The position numbers and the translations under genes are program-made. The notes below the pieces were generated by a model. That model had not been told where the DNA came from. It made no database searches and saw only the letters and a program-made list of their open reading frames with translations. Positions 43,169 to 52,181 of a stretch of DNA of 64,000 bases are shown piece after piece (positions within the stretch are counted from its first letter, which is position 1; every line of letters starts with the position of its first letter). The stretch comes from Hymenobacter lapidiphilus (GTDB lineage Bacteria > Bacteroidota > Bacteroidia > Cytophagales > Hymenobacteraceae): NCBI RefSeq assembly GCF_013377885.1, contig NZ_JABKAU010000003.1, positions 115,892 through 179,891 of the forward strand. Direction: 5' to 3'.

Positions 43169-44470
43169 CTAAATCCGGCGGGTCAGGCGCACGCGGGCAG
43201 TTTGCAGCTCGGTGGTACCGGCGCGGCGCACCACAAACAGCAGCAGGCGGCCATCGGCCGAGTGCAGCATCCGGCTGATATCGGTGAGCGAAAAGAACTC
43301 TGCCGGAATCAGGTTGATGGATATAATTTCATCGTTCACTTTTAGTCCGGCTTGTTCGGCGGGGCCGCCCGGCTCTATCCGCAACAGGCGGTAGCGCTGG
43401 AAGCCGGGTCCAAAGGCCAGCAAATCGAACCCGCACATATCGTGTTCAAATGGGTCGCGAAACAGGCTGTTTGGCTTCAGTAACAGTTGGTTGTGTGGGT
43501 AGTCGATGATGGTGGTGAAGCGCTTGAGCAGCTCGAAGCCCAGGTTGCCGTTGCGAAACGTTTCGGCCCGCCCGGCCACATCGGCCGAATCGGGGTAAGA
43601 TGTGAGCAGGTTGCGGATGCGGTAGCGGCCCAGCTGCAGGCCCGGCACCCGGCCCAGAAACCCGTTGATGTTGCCATTGAGGCCGCGCCCAAGCTGGGTA
43701 CGCAGACGGGCCGGGGGCACGCGCAGGCGTGGGTCGGAAGTGGTTTCGATCGACAGCGCGTGGCCGGCACCGGTATCGAGCACCAGCCGCAGGGGTAGCT
43801 GCAGCGAGTCGGACAGCTGCACGGGAAGGTTCAGAAAGGCCTTGGCCCCGTCGAACTCAAGCGGCAGACGGGCCCAGCGGCGGCCACGGGGCGCCCGGTA
43901 GCGGGCCGGGTCATGGAACTCCAGCATTTGCTTTTCGGTATCAACCTGCACTACTAGGTTCCGGAATACATCGGCGCCTAACAGGCCATGCACGGGCACC
44001 CCCACATAGCCCGAAATATTCAGCACGTCTTCGGAAAGCATCAAAAACGAAGCGCGGGTGGCGCCCACCTGCCCCGAGAGCTGCACGGCCACGGACGGCA
44101 CCCGGAAAGCTTCCAGCGCACTTTCTTCGCCGGCACCCGACACCAGAAACCGGTCGGTGGTGGCCAGGTTCAGTTCACGGCCCACGGCGGGGTCGGTGAT
44201 AAGGGAGCTGGCGAGGCCCGTGTCGAGCAGAAAATTATATGGTCCCTGCCCATTAAGCCGTGCTTCTATCACAATCAGGTTGCGCTGGAGGGCGAAGGGC
44301 ACCTTGGCCTGGCGGGCCCGCGGCCGCAACAGCCGAAATACCGGCTCGCTTATCTGCCCACGGCCCGACACAACGGGCCCCATCAGCCCCAGCAACAACA
44401 GCAGCCAACTCAGCTGCCACGACCGGCGCTGGTGGTACGCACGCAGTAAAGCCCCGATTCGTAGCGGCAT
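43169..44470 (-). CDS. Retropepsin-like aspartyl protease with PDZ domain
   Basis: A 433-residue exported protein. After a hydrophobic N-terminal segment (WLLLLLGLMGPVVSG) there are two retroviral-type protease halves with NFLLDTGLASSLI (near residue 80) and LVLDTGAGHALSI (near 215), so it can form an intramolecular dimer. A C-terminal PDZ domain has GGPAEQAGLKVNDEIISINL. The ATG at 44470 is chosen because it starts the signal/TM region. Role is likely envelope protein processing; substrate unknown. Confidence 0.88.
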   Translation of the reverse strand: MPLRIGALLRAYHQRRSWQLSWLLLLLGLMGPVVSGRGQISEPVFRLLRPRARQAKVPFALQRNLIVIEARLNGQGPYNFLLDTGLASSLITDPAVGRELNLATTDRFLVSGAGEESALEAFRVPSVAVQLSGQVGATRASFLMLSEDVLNISGYVGVPVHGLLGADVFRNLVVQVDTEKQMLEFHDPARYRAPRGRRWARLPLEFDGAKAFLNLPVQLSDSLQLPLRLVLDTGAGHALSIETTSDPRLRVPPARLRTQLGRGLNGNINGFLGRVPGLQLGRYRIRNLLTSYPDSADVAGRAETFRNGNLGFELLKRFTTIIDYPHNQLLLKPNSLFRDPFEHDMCGFDLLAFGPGFQRYRLLRIEPGGPAEQAGLKVNDEIISINLIPAEFFSLTDISRMLHSADGRLLLFVVRRAGTTELQTARVRLTRRI

Positions 44471-44543
44471 ACAAGGAATAATCTTCCCGGGTAAGGTACT
44501 TAAAATTACACACGGAGCATAATTGCCCGGAACCCGCAAAATG

Positions 44544-45614
44544 CTACCCAGGAGCCTCCCACACGCCGGCCGGGTGGTAGTGCAGCTGGCCTCCTTCTAT
44601 ACTGAGCGGGGCCGCCAAGTTGTTGTGGTAGAGCTGCCCCGTACCCAGCCCCTGCGCAAACCCGGGCAAAGCCACCGTGCCGGCCAGCTGGCTGATGGCG
44701 TTCAGGCCCACATTCGACTCCAGGGCCGACGTGAGCCACCAGCCGATACCGTGGCTGTCGGCCAGCGTGGCCCACTGCTGGCTGGCAGCCAGCCCACCCA
44801 GCAGCGTGGGCTTGAGCACGAGGTAGGCCGGCCGCACCTGTTCCAGCAGTTCGGGCTGCCGGGCCGGGTCGGTCAGGCCAATCAGCTCCTCGTCGAGGGC
44901 AACCGGCACGGGCGAGTGGCGGCATACTTCGGCCATTGCGGCCCACTGCCCGGCGGCAATAGGCTGCTCGATGGAGTGGAGGTCGAAGCGAGCCAGTTGG
45001 TCGAGCTTACCCAGGGCCTCGGCCGGCGCGAAGGCCCCATTGGCGTCTACGCGCAGCGTGAGGCGGTCGGGGCCGGCCTGCGCCCGGATGTCGGCTAAAA
45101 TGCGCAACTCAGTGGCGAAATCGAGGCCGCCGATTTTGAGTTTCAGGCAGTCGAAGCCCGCCGCCAGCTTGGCCTCAATCTGCTCGCGCATAAAGTCGGC
45201 GTCGCCCATCCACACCAGCCCGTTGATGGGAAGGCCGGCCTCGCCCCGGCTGAAGGCGTTGTTGTAGAGCTGGCGGCGGGCACCATGTTGGTAGTCGAGG
45301 GCAGCCGTTTCGAGAGCAAAGCGCAGGGCCGGCCACTCGGGGCCGACCAGCTCAGCCGCTTCGTGGGGCAGCAGCTCGCGCAGCTGGCGGCGGTTGAACT
45401 CGCGCACAAACCCTTCGAGCGTAGCCGCGAAGGCAGGGCCATAATCGGGACTGAGGCCGGCCAGCGGGGCAGCTTCGCCCCAACCGGCTTGCTCGGGCGT
45501 GGCCGTATCGGAGAGCAGCAGGTAATGAACCAAGTGTTCGGTGAGGGCCCCGCGGGAGGTGCGGGCCGGAAAGTTGAAGCGCAGAGCGCGGCTGGCGGAG
45601 CGAAGCTGAAGCAT
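44544..45614 (-). CDS. menC: o-Succinylbenzoate synthase
   Basis: Enolase-superfamily dehydratase of menaquinone synthesis (SHCHC to o-succinylbenzoate). The 356-residue protein shows the capping start (SRGALTEHLVHYLLL), GWGEAAPLAGLSPDYG, the KxK pair in CLKLKIGG, metal ligands in LRVDANGAF, SIEQPI and VALDEELIG, and LKPTLLGG. Alternative: the related dipeptide epimerase, but GEAAPLAGLSPDY favours MenC. The ATG at 45614 is used. No other men gene is adjacent. Confidence 0.82.
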   Translation of the reverse strand: MLQLRSASRALRFNFPARTSRGALTEHLVHYLLLSDTATPEQAGWGEAAPLAGLSPDYGPAFAATLEGFVREFNRRQLRELLPHEAAELVGPEWPALRFALETAALDYQHGARRQLYNNAFSRGEAGLPINGLVWMGDADFMREQIEAKLAAGFDCLKLKIGGLDFATELRILADIRAQAGPDRLTLRVDANGAFAPAEALGKLDQLARFDLHSIEQPIAAGQWAAMAEVCRHSPVPVALDEELIGLTDPARQPELLEQVRPAYLVLKPTLLGGLAASQQWATLADSHGIGWWLTSALESNVGLNAISQLAGTVALPGFAQGLGTGQLYHNNLAAPLSIEGGQLHYHPAGVWEAPG

Positions 45615-45665
45615 GGCGGGATAAGCAAAAAGCGGCCCGCAGCGGCGGGTTTTGGGCAATATACA

Positions 45666-45742
45666 ACCCGGCCACCAACGCCAACGCCGCCTTCGGCCCG
45701 GATGAACCGGACGGAAGGCGGCGTTGGCGTTGATGGCCGGGT
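45666..45742. terminator. Long inverted repeat between KGG gene and menC
   Basis: Arms acccggccaccaacgccaac... and ...gttggcgttgatggccgggt, about 28 bases with one mismatch. It lies just after the stop of the KGG gene, in the direction of transcription, and before the menC start. Confidence 0.65.
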
Positions 45743-45753
45743 GTGCGGGCCGG

Positions 45754-46035
45754 CTATTGGTCGGTTTTGCTTTTGGCAGCGGCACCACGGGTAGCCTGGC
45801 CACCTTTGCGGCCGGCGGCGCGGGCTTCTTCGGAAGTGAAGCGGTGGCCCCGACCACTCTGATGTGAGGCGCGGCCACCCTCGCTGGCAATACGACGCTG
45901 GGTGGCGGAGTCCATGGCGGCAAAGCCGCGGGGGCGCTTGGTTACGGCTTTATCGGCGGGGGCTTTGCCCGAGGTGGCTTTGGTACCGGCAGCTTTGGCA
46001 GTTGCAGCGGGACGAGCAGTGAGTTCAGTATTCAT
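45754..46035 (-). CDS. KGG-domain stress-type protein
   Basis: A 93-residue basic protein. The first half (MNTELTARPAATAKAAGTKA...) is Ala/Lys rich and probably disordered. The second half has repeated KGG-type units: RIASEGGRASHQSGRGHRFTSEEARAAGRKGGQATRG. This is the family of YciG/GsiB-like stress proteins. The ATG at 46035 starts the natural N-terminus. It is divergent from egtB. Confidence 0.88.
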   Translation of the reverse strand: MNTELTARPAATAKAAGTKATSGKAPADKAVTKRPRGFAAMDSATQRRIASEGGRASHQSGRGHRFTSEEARAAGRKGGQATRGAAAKSKTDQ

Positions 46036-46337
46036 AATGCAGGAAAGAAGGGACGGGGAAGTAGCAAGGGAAACGGAATTTCCAGAAGGCGGCTGGTTGG
46101 AAAGCAAACCGCGGAATTGTTTAGCTTCTACGCTCAACAAGAATTTTTTAACCTTGAATTTATAGCCTTTATCAAGGCCCAAGCAGTAAAATACCACTTT
46201 CTACGGACGAGTTGATCCGTATAACTACGCACCAGTTCCGGTAAATCCGGATGGTCGCTACTGACTTTTACCCGTTCTAAACTAGTCGGCCGGTTTGGCG
46301 TTTAGCTGTAACCTCTGCCCCCAACCTGTTCCTGCGT
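46036..46337. other. 302-base divergent promoter region
   Basis: AT-rich middle (46120-46230) between the KGG gene and egtB. It must hold both promoters, but no full TAnnTTTG box was found with confidence, and no gene is seen. Confidence 0.4.
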
Positions 46338-47648
46338 ATGCCCGTTTCTCTCGCTCCTACCCTTCCGCCCACCTTGCAGCCACCCGCCCGCCTCACTCCC
46401 GCCAACCGGTTCGCGGCCGTGCGGGCGCAGTCGGTGGCTCTGTGCCGGCCCCTGCTGCCCGAAGACACGGTGGTGCAGCCCATGCTCGATGTGAGCCCGC
46501 CCAAGTGGCACCTGGCGCACACCACCTGGTTCTGGGAAACGTTTCTGCTGCGCGAGTACCTGCCCGGCTACCAGGTTTTCCACCCCGACTACGCCTTCCT
46601 GTTCAACTCCTACTACAACTCGCTGGGCTCACGCGTGAACCGCGCCGACCGCGGCACCCTCTCGCGCCCGCCCCTGGCCGATGTGTATGCCTACCGCCAG
46701 GCCGTAGACGCGGCCATGCAGCAACTGCTGATTCAGCAGGCCGATACGCTGCCACCGGCGTTCTGGGAGGTGCTCGAACTGGGTCTCCAGCACGAGCAGC
46801 AGCACCAGGAGCTGCTGGCCACCGACATCAAATACATTCTCAGTACCAGCCCGTTGGCTCCGGCTTATTCGGATGCTAAACTGGCACCTATAGCTGCTTC
46901 GTCTGCTGCGAAAGCCACCTGGCTGCCGGTAGCGGGGGGCGTGCACCGCATCGGCTTCGAGGGCGAGGGGTTCTGCTTTGATAATGAGCAGGCCCCGCAC
47001 GATACTTATGTGGCCGATTTCGAGTTGCAGAACCGGCTGGTGACCAACGCCGAGTACCTGGAGTTTATGGCGGCCGGCGGCTACCAGGATTTCCGGTACT
47101 GGCTGGGCGAAGGCTGGGATTTGGTGCAGCAGCAGGGTTGGCAGGCCCCATTGTACTGGCTGGAGCGCGACGGGCAGTGGCTACGCTTCACCCACCACGG
47201 CCTGCAGCCCGTGAACCCGGCCGCGCCGGTTACGCACGTGAGCTTCTACGAGGCCGATGCCTACGCCCAGTGGCGGGGCTGCCGCCTGCCTACCGAGCAG
47301 GAGTGGGAAATTGCAGCCCGCCAGTTCGGCCCCGACCCGGCCGCCGGCACTTTCCTGGAAAGCAACTTATTCGACCCGCAGCCCCTGCCGCCCGATGCCG
47401 CCCCCGACAAGTGCCACCAGCTGCTTGGCGACGCCTGGGAATGGACCTACTCGGCCTACCACCCCTACCCCGGCTACCAGAAGGCGGCCGGTGCGCTGGG
47501 CGAGTACAACGGCAAATTCATGGTGAACCAGCTGGTGCTGCGCGGCGGCTCCTGCGCCACCCCCGAAAGTCACATCCGCCTAACCTACCGCAACTTTTTT
47601 CACGCCGACAAACGCTGGCAGTTCACCGGCATCCGCCTGGCTCGTTAG
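46338..47648 (+). CDS. egtB: Ergothioneine sulfoxide synthase EgtB
   Basis: Iron enzyme that joins a thiol donor to hercynine. The 436-residue protein has the DinB-like N-domain with HLAHTTWFWE and the iron-binding HX3HXE motif in QHEQQHQELL, then the FGE-sulfatase domain (ETFLLREYLPGYQVF..., VTHVSFYEADAYAQWRGCRLPTEQEWEIAA, GDAWEWTYSAYHPYPGY, LVLRGGSCATPESHIRLTYRNFF). Whether it uses cysteine or gamma-glutamylcysteine is not decided here; no egtA or egtC is nearby. The stop codon lies in a tandem repeat. EgtD follows. Confidence 0.94.
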   Translation: MPVSLAPTLPPTLQPPARLTPANRFAAVRAQSVALCRPLLPEDTVVQPMLDVSPPKWHLAHTTWFWETFLLREYLPGYQVFHPDYAFLFNSYYNSLGSRVNRADRGTLSRPPLADVYAYRQAVDAAMQQLLIQQADTLPPAFWEVLELGLQHEQQHQELLATDIKYILSTSPLAPAYSDAKLAPIAASSAAKATWLPVAGGVHRIGFEGEGFCFDNEQAPHDTYVADFELQNRLVTNAEYLEFMAAGGYQDFRYWLGEGWDLVQQQGWQAPLYWLERDGQWLRFTHHGLQPVNPAAPVTHVSFYEADAYAQWRGCRLPTEQEWEIAARQFGPDPAAGTFLESNLFDPQPLPPDAAPDKCHQLLGDAWEWTYSAYHPYPGYQKAAGALGEYNGKFMVNQLVLRGGSCATPESHIRLTYRNFFHADKRWQFTGIRLAR

Positions 47649-47731
47649 CTGTTAGCTGTTAGCTGTTAGCTGTTAGCTGAATGAACGAAAGCTGTCAGCT
47701 GATAGCTATCGTTCATTCAGCTAACAGCTTA
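47644..47731 (+). repeat. GTTAGCT x5 tandem repeat plus inverted arms
   Basis: Five perfect copies of the 7-mer GTTAGCT occupy 47644-47678, with the egtB stop TAG in the first. It continues gaatgaacga... to tcgttcattcagctaacagct, so the last copies pair with 47709-47729. Same word family as 2560-2646 and 51494-51535. Confidence 0.85.
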
Positions 47732-47746
47732 AAAAAATACCCCTTT

Positions 47747-48763
47747 ATGCCCCACGATAATACTGTTTTGGCCACCGAAGTGGCTCCGTCATCCATCACT
47801 ATTGCCGACCCTAACCTGCTGTTGCGCGAGCATGTGCGGGAAGGGCTCAGCCGGCCATTTAAGGCACTTTCGTCGATGTATTTCTACGACGACGAAGGCA
47901 GCCGGCTTTTCCAGCAGATTATGGCCCTGCCGGAGTACTACCCCACCCGCACCGAATTTGCGCTGTTCAGCCGCCACCGGGCAGCTATTGCGCGGGCCCT
48001 GCGCCCCCAAAATCCGGCCGAGCCGTTTTTTCTGCTGGAGCTGGGGGCCGGCGACGGGCTGAAAACCAAGATTCTGCTGCGCGAGCTGCTGGAAGCGGGG
48101 GCCGATTTCACGTATGTGCCGGTCGATATTTCGGCGGCGGCCCTCGATGGGCTGGCCCGCAGCCTGCAGGCCGAGCTGCCCGCTTTGCGCGTGGAGCCCG
48201 TAGTGGCCGATTACGCCGATGCGCTGGGCCTGATGGCGGCCCGGCCGGGCCGCAAGGCGGTGCTGTTTCTGGGCTCCAACATCGGCAACTTCAGCCCCGA
48301 AGACCGCCAGCAGTTTCTGCAGCGCCTCGCCGGCCCGCTCACCCCCGACGACCGGCTGCTTATCGGCTTCGACCTGCAGAAAGACCCGCGCGTGATTCGG
48401 GCGGCCTACGACGACAGCCAAGGCGTAACGGCTGCCTTCAACTATAATCTGCTGCACCGAATCAACCGGGAGTTGGGGGCCGATTTCGACCTCGCTCACT
48501 GGCAGCACTACACCGACTACAACCCGCTCACCGGGGCCGTGCGCTCGTTTCTGGCCAGCACCCGCGCCCAGACCGTGCATTTTGCCGAGCCCGGCTGGTC
48601 GGTTGATTTTCGGGCCTGGGAGATGATTCATACCGAAAATTCTTTCAAATTCACCCGGCCCGCCATCGAGGGTATTGCGCAGGAAGCCGGCCTGCAGGTA
48701 GCCGAGTTCTTCACCGACGAGCAGGACTACTTCGCCGACGTGCTGCTGCGGAAAGATGTTTAG
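47747..48763 (+). CDS. egtD: L-histidine N-alpha-methyltransferase EgtD
   Basis: Methylates histidine three times with S-adenosylmethionine to give hercynine (trimethylhistidine), the EgtB substrate. The 338-residue protein has EYYPTRTEFALF, the SAM motif FLLELGAGDGLKTKILL, VPVDISAAALDGLA, FLGSNIGNF and the C-terminal histidine-binding region ending IHTENSFKFT. The ATG at 47747 is chosen because upstream codons are repeat DNA. Distance from egtB is 98 bases, all repeat. Confidence 0.94.
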   Translation: MPHDNTVLATEVAPSSITIADPNLLLREHVREGLSRPFKALSSMYFYDDEGSRLFQQIMALPEYYPTRTEFALFSRHRAAIARALRPQNPAEPFFLLELGAGDGLKTKILLRELLEAGADFTYVPVDISAAALDGLARSLQAELPALRVEPVVADYADALGLMAARPGRKAVLFLGSNIGNFSPEDRQQFLQRLAGPLTPDDRLLIGFDLQKDPRVIRAAYDDSQGVTAAFNYNLLHRINRELGADFDLAHWQHYTDYNPLTGAVRSFLASTRAQTVHFAEPGWSVDFRAWEMIHTENSFKFTRPAIEGIAQEAGLQVAEFFTDEQDYFADVLLRKDV

Positions 48764-48764
48764 A

Positions 48765-48829
48765 GTGTGTTGGGGAATTACGTAAAACCCCGTTAGCATC
48801 ATGCTGAGCATGACAATTCCCAAACACGC
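48765..48829. repeat. Short composite palindrome after egtD
   Basis: Arms gtgtgttggggaatt and aattcccaaacacgc, with catgctgagcatgac in the middle. It is a shorter relative of 10963-11091 and begins two bases after the egtD stop. Confidence 0.7.
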
Positions 48830-48907
48830 GCCTAGCTTGCAGCGCGAAAACCTTCCGGGCTTTCGCGCTGTCACTCCCCTTTCCGGCCCCCGCCGGCCTG
48901 CTTTCTT

Positions 48908-50005
48908 ATGACCACTTCTGTCTCCCTGGCTTCGGGCTACGGCAACTTCGCCATACCTCCCGAGGCTGCCGCTGCCGCTGCCCGCGCCTTTCAAACCTCC
49001 CCGCTGCCGGTGCTACCCGCTGCCGGTTCCGAGGCGCTGCGGGCGGCGCTGGCCAGCCGCCCCCGCCCGGCCGATGCAGCGCTGCTCGGGCCAGCCAACG
49101 TGGTGATTACGCCGGGAGCCAAGGTGGCCCTGTTTGCCCTGCTGAAAACCGTACTCCGCCCCGGCGACGAAGTACTGCTGCTCACGCCCAGTTGGTTTGG
49201 GTTCGATGAGCTGGTAGCCCGCGCCGGCGGTACGCTCCGCACCCTGGCGCTCAGTCCCGACGATAACTACGCCCTACCAGCCGAGCAGCTGCGAGCGGCG
49301 CTGTCGGCTGGCCGTACGCGGGCGCTGCTGTTTACCAACCCCGGCAACCCTACCGGCCGCCGCTACAGCCGGGCCGAGCTGGCCGGCTGGCTGCAGGTAG
49401 CCGCCGATTTCCCCGACCTCTACCTGCTCAGCGACGAGATTTACGACCTCATTTATTTCGAGCCCGAGCCGCCGGTTTCACTGCTCGATTTCCCGGACCC
49501 GCGCGGCCGGCACTTAGTGGTAAACGGGTTCAGCAAGTCGCTGGGCCTTATTGGCTGGGGATTGGGCTACCTGGTGGCCCCGGCTCCGGTGGCCGCTGCC
49601 TGCGCGGCCTGGCAGCACGCTACCGGGGCGGCCGTGCCCGCGCCCCTGCAGGCCGCCGCGCTGGCTGTAACCGATGCCGCCGCAGAAGTAGCCGGCCGCC
49701 TGATAGAGCAGCTGCGCCCCACCCGGGCCTTCCTGCGCGATTTTCTGGTAGCCCTATCAGCGGCCCCGCAACCACCGCTGCCGGCCGCCACCTACTACGC
49801 CTTTCCCGATCTGCGGGCCTACCTACACCCCGGCCGGTCGCCGGTTTCAGCCTCGGCTGAGCTGATGACGCGCCTGCGCACGGCCGGCGTGGATGTGGTG
49901 GACGGTGCCGGCTGCCACGCACCCGGCTTTGCGCGCCTCTCCTACGCCGTGTCTGAAGCCGATTTGGCAACGGCCTGCGACCGGATGGCTGCGGTGCTGC
50001 GGTAA
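48908..50005 (+). CDS. Class I/II PLP aminotransferase
   Basis: A 365-residue fold-type I enzyme. It has TPGAKVALFALL (PLP phosphate region), LFTNPGNPTGRRYS, LLSDEIYDLIYF (PLP Asp) and VVNGFSKSLGLIGWGLGYL (Schiff-base Lys). Reaction not determined. In mycobacteria EgtE, a PLP C-S lyase of another fold class, ends ergothioneine synthesis; this gene follows egtB-egtD in the same direction, so a lyase role is possible, but the subfamily looks like an ordinary aspartate-type aminotransferase. The gap of 144 bases contains a repeat. Confidence 0.85.
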   Translation: MTTSVSLASGYGNFAIPPEAAAAAARAFQTSPLPVLPAAGSEALRAALASRPRPADAALLGPANVVITPGAKVALFALLKTVLRPGDEVLLLTPSWFGFDELVARAGGTLRTLALSPDDNYALPAEQLRAALSAGRTRALLFTNPGNPTGRRYSRAELAGWLQVAADFPDLYLLSDEIYDLIYFEPEPPVSLLDFPDPRGRHLVVNGFSKSLGLIGWGLGYLVAPAPVAAACAAWQHATGAAVPAPLQAAALAVTDAAAEVAGRLIEQLRPTRAFLRDFLVALSAAPQPPLPAATYYAFPDLRAYLHPGRSPVSASAELMTRLRTAGVDVVDGAGCHAPGFARLSYAVSEADLATACDRMAAVLR

Positions 50006-50068
50006 AAGCGAGCCGGTGAGAGGCAGAAAGAACGTCCTTCTTCCCTCTCACTACCCTTCCCAAAGCCC

Positions 50069-50076
50069 TACCTTTG
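50069..50076 (+). promoter_or_regulatory. -7 box TACCTTTG of the MATE gene
   Basis: TACCTTTG 22 bases before the ATG at 50099; a normal short leader. Confidence 0.6.
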
Positions 50077-50098
50077 CGAATCCTTTTGCTGTCCGGCT

Positions 50099-51481
50099 AT
50101 GATTCCCTCTACCTTCCGCTCCCATCTCAACCCCACACTTAGCTTGGCCTATCCGGTGGTGCTCAGCCAGTTGGGCCACGTTATGGTGAACGTAGTGGAC
50201 AGCATGGTAGTGGGCCAGACGGGCAAGATTCCGCTGGCGGCCGTGTCGCTGGCCGTGAGCGTGAGCACCGTGGTGATGGTGCTGGGCCTGGGCCTGACGA
50301 TGGGCATTACACCGCTGGTAGCCGCCGCCGATGGCCGCCAGGATGTGGCCGCCAATGGCCGCCTGCTCGTGAACGGCGTGTGGCTGAGCGTGGTAGCCGG
50401 TTTGGTACTAGCGGCGCTGGGTTTTCTGGTTCCGGCCCTGCTGCCCCATCTGGGTCAGCCCGAGGCAGTGGTGCTACTGGCGTCACCCTGGGTACAGGTG
50501 CTGTTCCTGTCGTTTTTCCCACTGATGATTTTTCAGGGCTTCAAGCAGTTTGCCGAGGGTCTGGGCCTCACCCGGCAAGCCATGTCGCTCTCGATACAGG
50601 CCAACGTGGTGAATGCCGTGCTTTGCTACGGGCTGGTGTTTGGGAAGCTGGGTATGCCCCAGATGGGCATGATGGGCGCCGCCTGGGCCACGCTGATAGC
50701 CCGCGTGCTGATGGCCGGGCTGATGGTCTGGTATGTGCTGCGGGCCAAGCGCCTGCAGCCCTACCGGCTGACAGCGCAGGCCAACCTGCGGCCCGATACG
50801 GCCGGCCTGCGCCGCCTGCTCGGACTGGGCGCACCCATTGGCGTGCAGATGACCTTTGAAATGGGCGCGTTCAGCTTTTCGGCCATCATGATTGGCTGGC
50901 TCGGCGCTACCCAGCTGGCTGCCCACCAGATTGCCATCAACGTGGCCTCGGTTACCTACATGGCTGCCAGCGGCATCGGGGCAGCGGCCACCATTCGGGT
51001 AGGCAAGTTTTTTGGGGCCCATGATGGCGTGCGGGCCCGGCAGGCGGGCATGATGGCTTACCTGATTACCCTCACGTTTATGGGTGTGATGGGGCTGGTG
51101 CTAGTGCTGCTGCGTAACTATTTGCCGTTCTACTACAACCACGACCCCGCCGTGGTGGCCCAGGCCGCTACGCTGCTGCTGATTGCCGCTGCCTTCCAGA
51201 TTTCTGACGGCCTGCAGGTGGTTGGTTTGGGGGCGCTGCGGGGCCTCGAAGACGTGAAGGTGCCCTCGGTGGTAGCCCTGCTGGCCTATTGGGTGGTAGC
51301 GCTGCCACTGGGCTACGTGCTGGGCTTTAAGCTGCAGTGGGGCGCAGTGGGCGTCTGGATGGGCCTGCTCATCGGCCTGACGCTGGTGGCCGGGTTGTTG
51401 CTGTTGCGTTTCTACCGCCGCCCGCTGCTGGCCGCTGCCGATGCAGCCTCCACGAACGAGCCAGCACTGGCCGTACGTTAA
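50099..51481 (+). CDS. MATE-family efflux transporter
   Basis: A 460-residue membrane protein with twelve helices in two halves. The start LSLAYPVVLSQLGHVMVNVVDSMVVGQTG is the MATE entry, LGLGLTMGITPLVAAADG follows, and the second half begins LGAPIGVQMTFEMGAFSFSAIMIGWLG with AAHQIAINVASVTYM. It would export drugs or metabolites by ion antiport. Neighbour to the aminotransferase, but its own promoter box argues for separate control. Confidence 0.93.
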   Translation: MIPSTFRSHLNPTLSLAYPVVLSQLGHVMVNVVDSMVVGQTGKIPLAAVSLAVSVSTVVMVLGLGLTMGITPLVAAADGRQDVAANGRLLVNGVWLSVVAGLVLAALGFLVPALLPHLGQPEAVVLLASPWVQVLFLSFFPLMIFQGFKQFAEGLGLTRQAMSLSIQANVVNAVLCYGLVFGKLGMPQMGMMGAAWATLIARVLMAGLMVWYVLRAKRLQPYRLTAQANLRPDTAGLRRLLGLGAPIGVQMTFEMGAFSFSAIMIGWLGATQLAAHQIAINVASVTYMAASGIGAAATIRVGKFFGAHDGVRARQAGMMAYLITLTFMGVMGLVLVLLRNYLPFYYNHDPAVVAQAATLLLIAAAFQISDGLQVVGLGALRGLEDVKVPSVVALLAYWVVALPLGYVLGFKLQWGAVGVWMGLLIGLTLVAGLLLLRFYRRPLLAAADAASTNEPALAVR

Positions 51482-51493
51482 GAACTCGGCAAA

Positions 51494-51535
51494 ACGAACG
51501 AAAGCTGCCAGTTACTTGCTAGCAGCTAAACGCTA
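51494..51535. repeat. Family III repeat after the MATE gene
   Basis: Words aaaacgaacgaaagctgcca and gctagcagctaaacgct are close to those at 47680-47730 and 2620-2640. It fills the space between the MATE and DUF922 genes. Confidence 0.5.
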
Positions 51536-51543
51536 AAAAAGAA

Positions 51544-52086
51544 ATGCTCTTCACTGCTCCTTTCTGGCTGCTAAGCCTGCTGATGCCGGCCCCGCCGGCC
51601 CAGGTTACGCCTCCGGCACCCAAAATTACCTGGAGCGCCAACCGGCCGCTTGCCTGGACCGATTTCCGGGCCCGACCCAACATCGACCGGCTGGCAGCCC
51701 TCACCTCCTCCTCCATCGACGCCACCATCGGCTGCCTCGATTTCAAGTTTTCGGGCAAGGTGCAGGCCACGTTTGCGCCCTCCGAGTCGTGGGTGCGCAA
51801 CGCGGCCCAGGCCTCGCCCGCGCTGCTGCGCCACGAGCAGCTACACTTCGACTTGACGGAGGTACATGCCCGGCTGCTGCGCCAGAAGCTCAGCCTCATC
51901 AAGTTCGATTGCCTGCACCTGCAGCCGGCCTTTAACAACATCACAAAAGTGGCCTTTCTGGCCTGGCAGCGCGACGAGGCCCGCTACGATCAGGAAAGCA
52001 ACCACGGTCTCAACGTCCCCAAACAAGCCGAGTGGGAGCAGAAAACCCGCCTGCGCCTCGAACAGCTCGCCGCCTTCGCCGAGTAA
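51544..52086 (+). CDS. DUF922-like exported protein with HExxH
   Basis: A 180-residue protein with a short signal peptide (MLFTAPFWLLSLLMPAPPAQ). Residues 20-60 hold WSANRPLAWTDFRARP, the DUF922 opening, and LLRHEQLHFDLTEVHARLLRQKL carries a HEQLH motif, the zinc-protease HExxH form, followed by a helix with Glu as possible third ligand. Function is not established for DUF922; a secreted metallopeptidase is a fair guess. Confidence 0.75.
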   Translation: MLFTAPFWLLSLLMPAPPAQVTPPAPKITWSANRPLAWTDFRARPNIDRLAALTSSSIDATIGCLDFKFSGKVQATFAPSESWVRNAAQASPALLRHEQLHFDLTEVHARLLRQKLSLIKFDCLHLQPAFNNITKVAFLAWQRDEARYDQESNHGLNVPKQAEWEQKTRLRLEQLAAFAE

Positions 52087-52181
52087 GATCAGGAGGCTGA
52101 AGATGGAATAGTGGGTTTAATGTTCAAAAGAGCAAATTGCGCCGTCAGACACCTCAAACGGCTAACTCACCATCTTACTGT

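Noticed and set aside
47644..47731. Possible CRISPR-like array
   Set aside because: The unit is only 7 bases with no spacers; it is a tandem repeat plus an inverted repeat.
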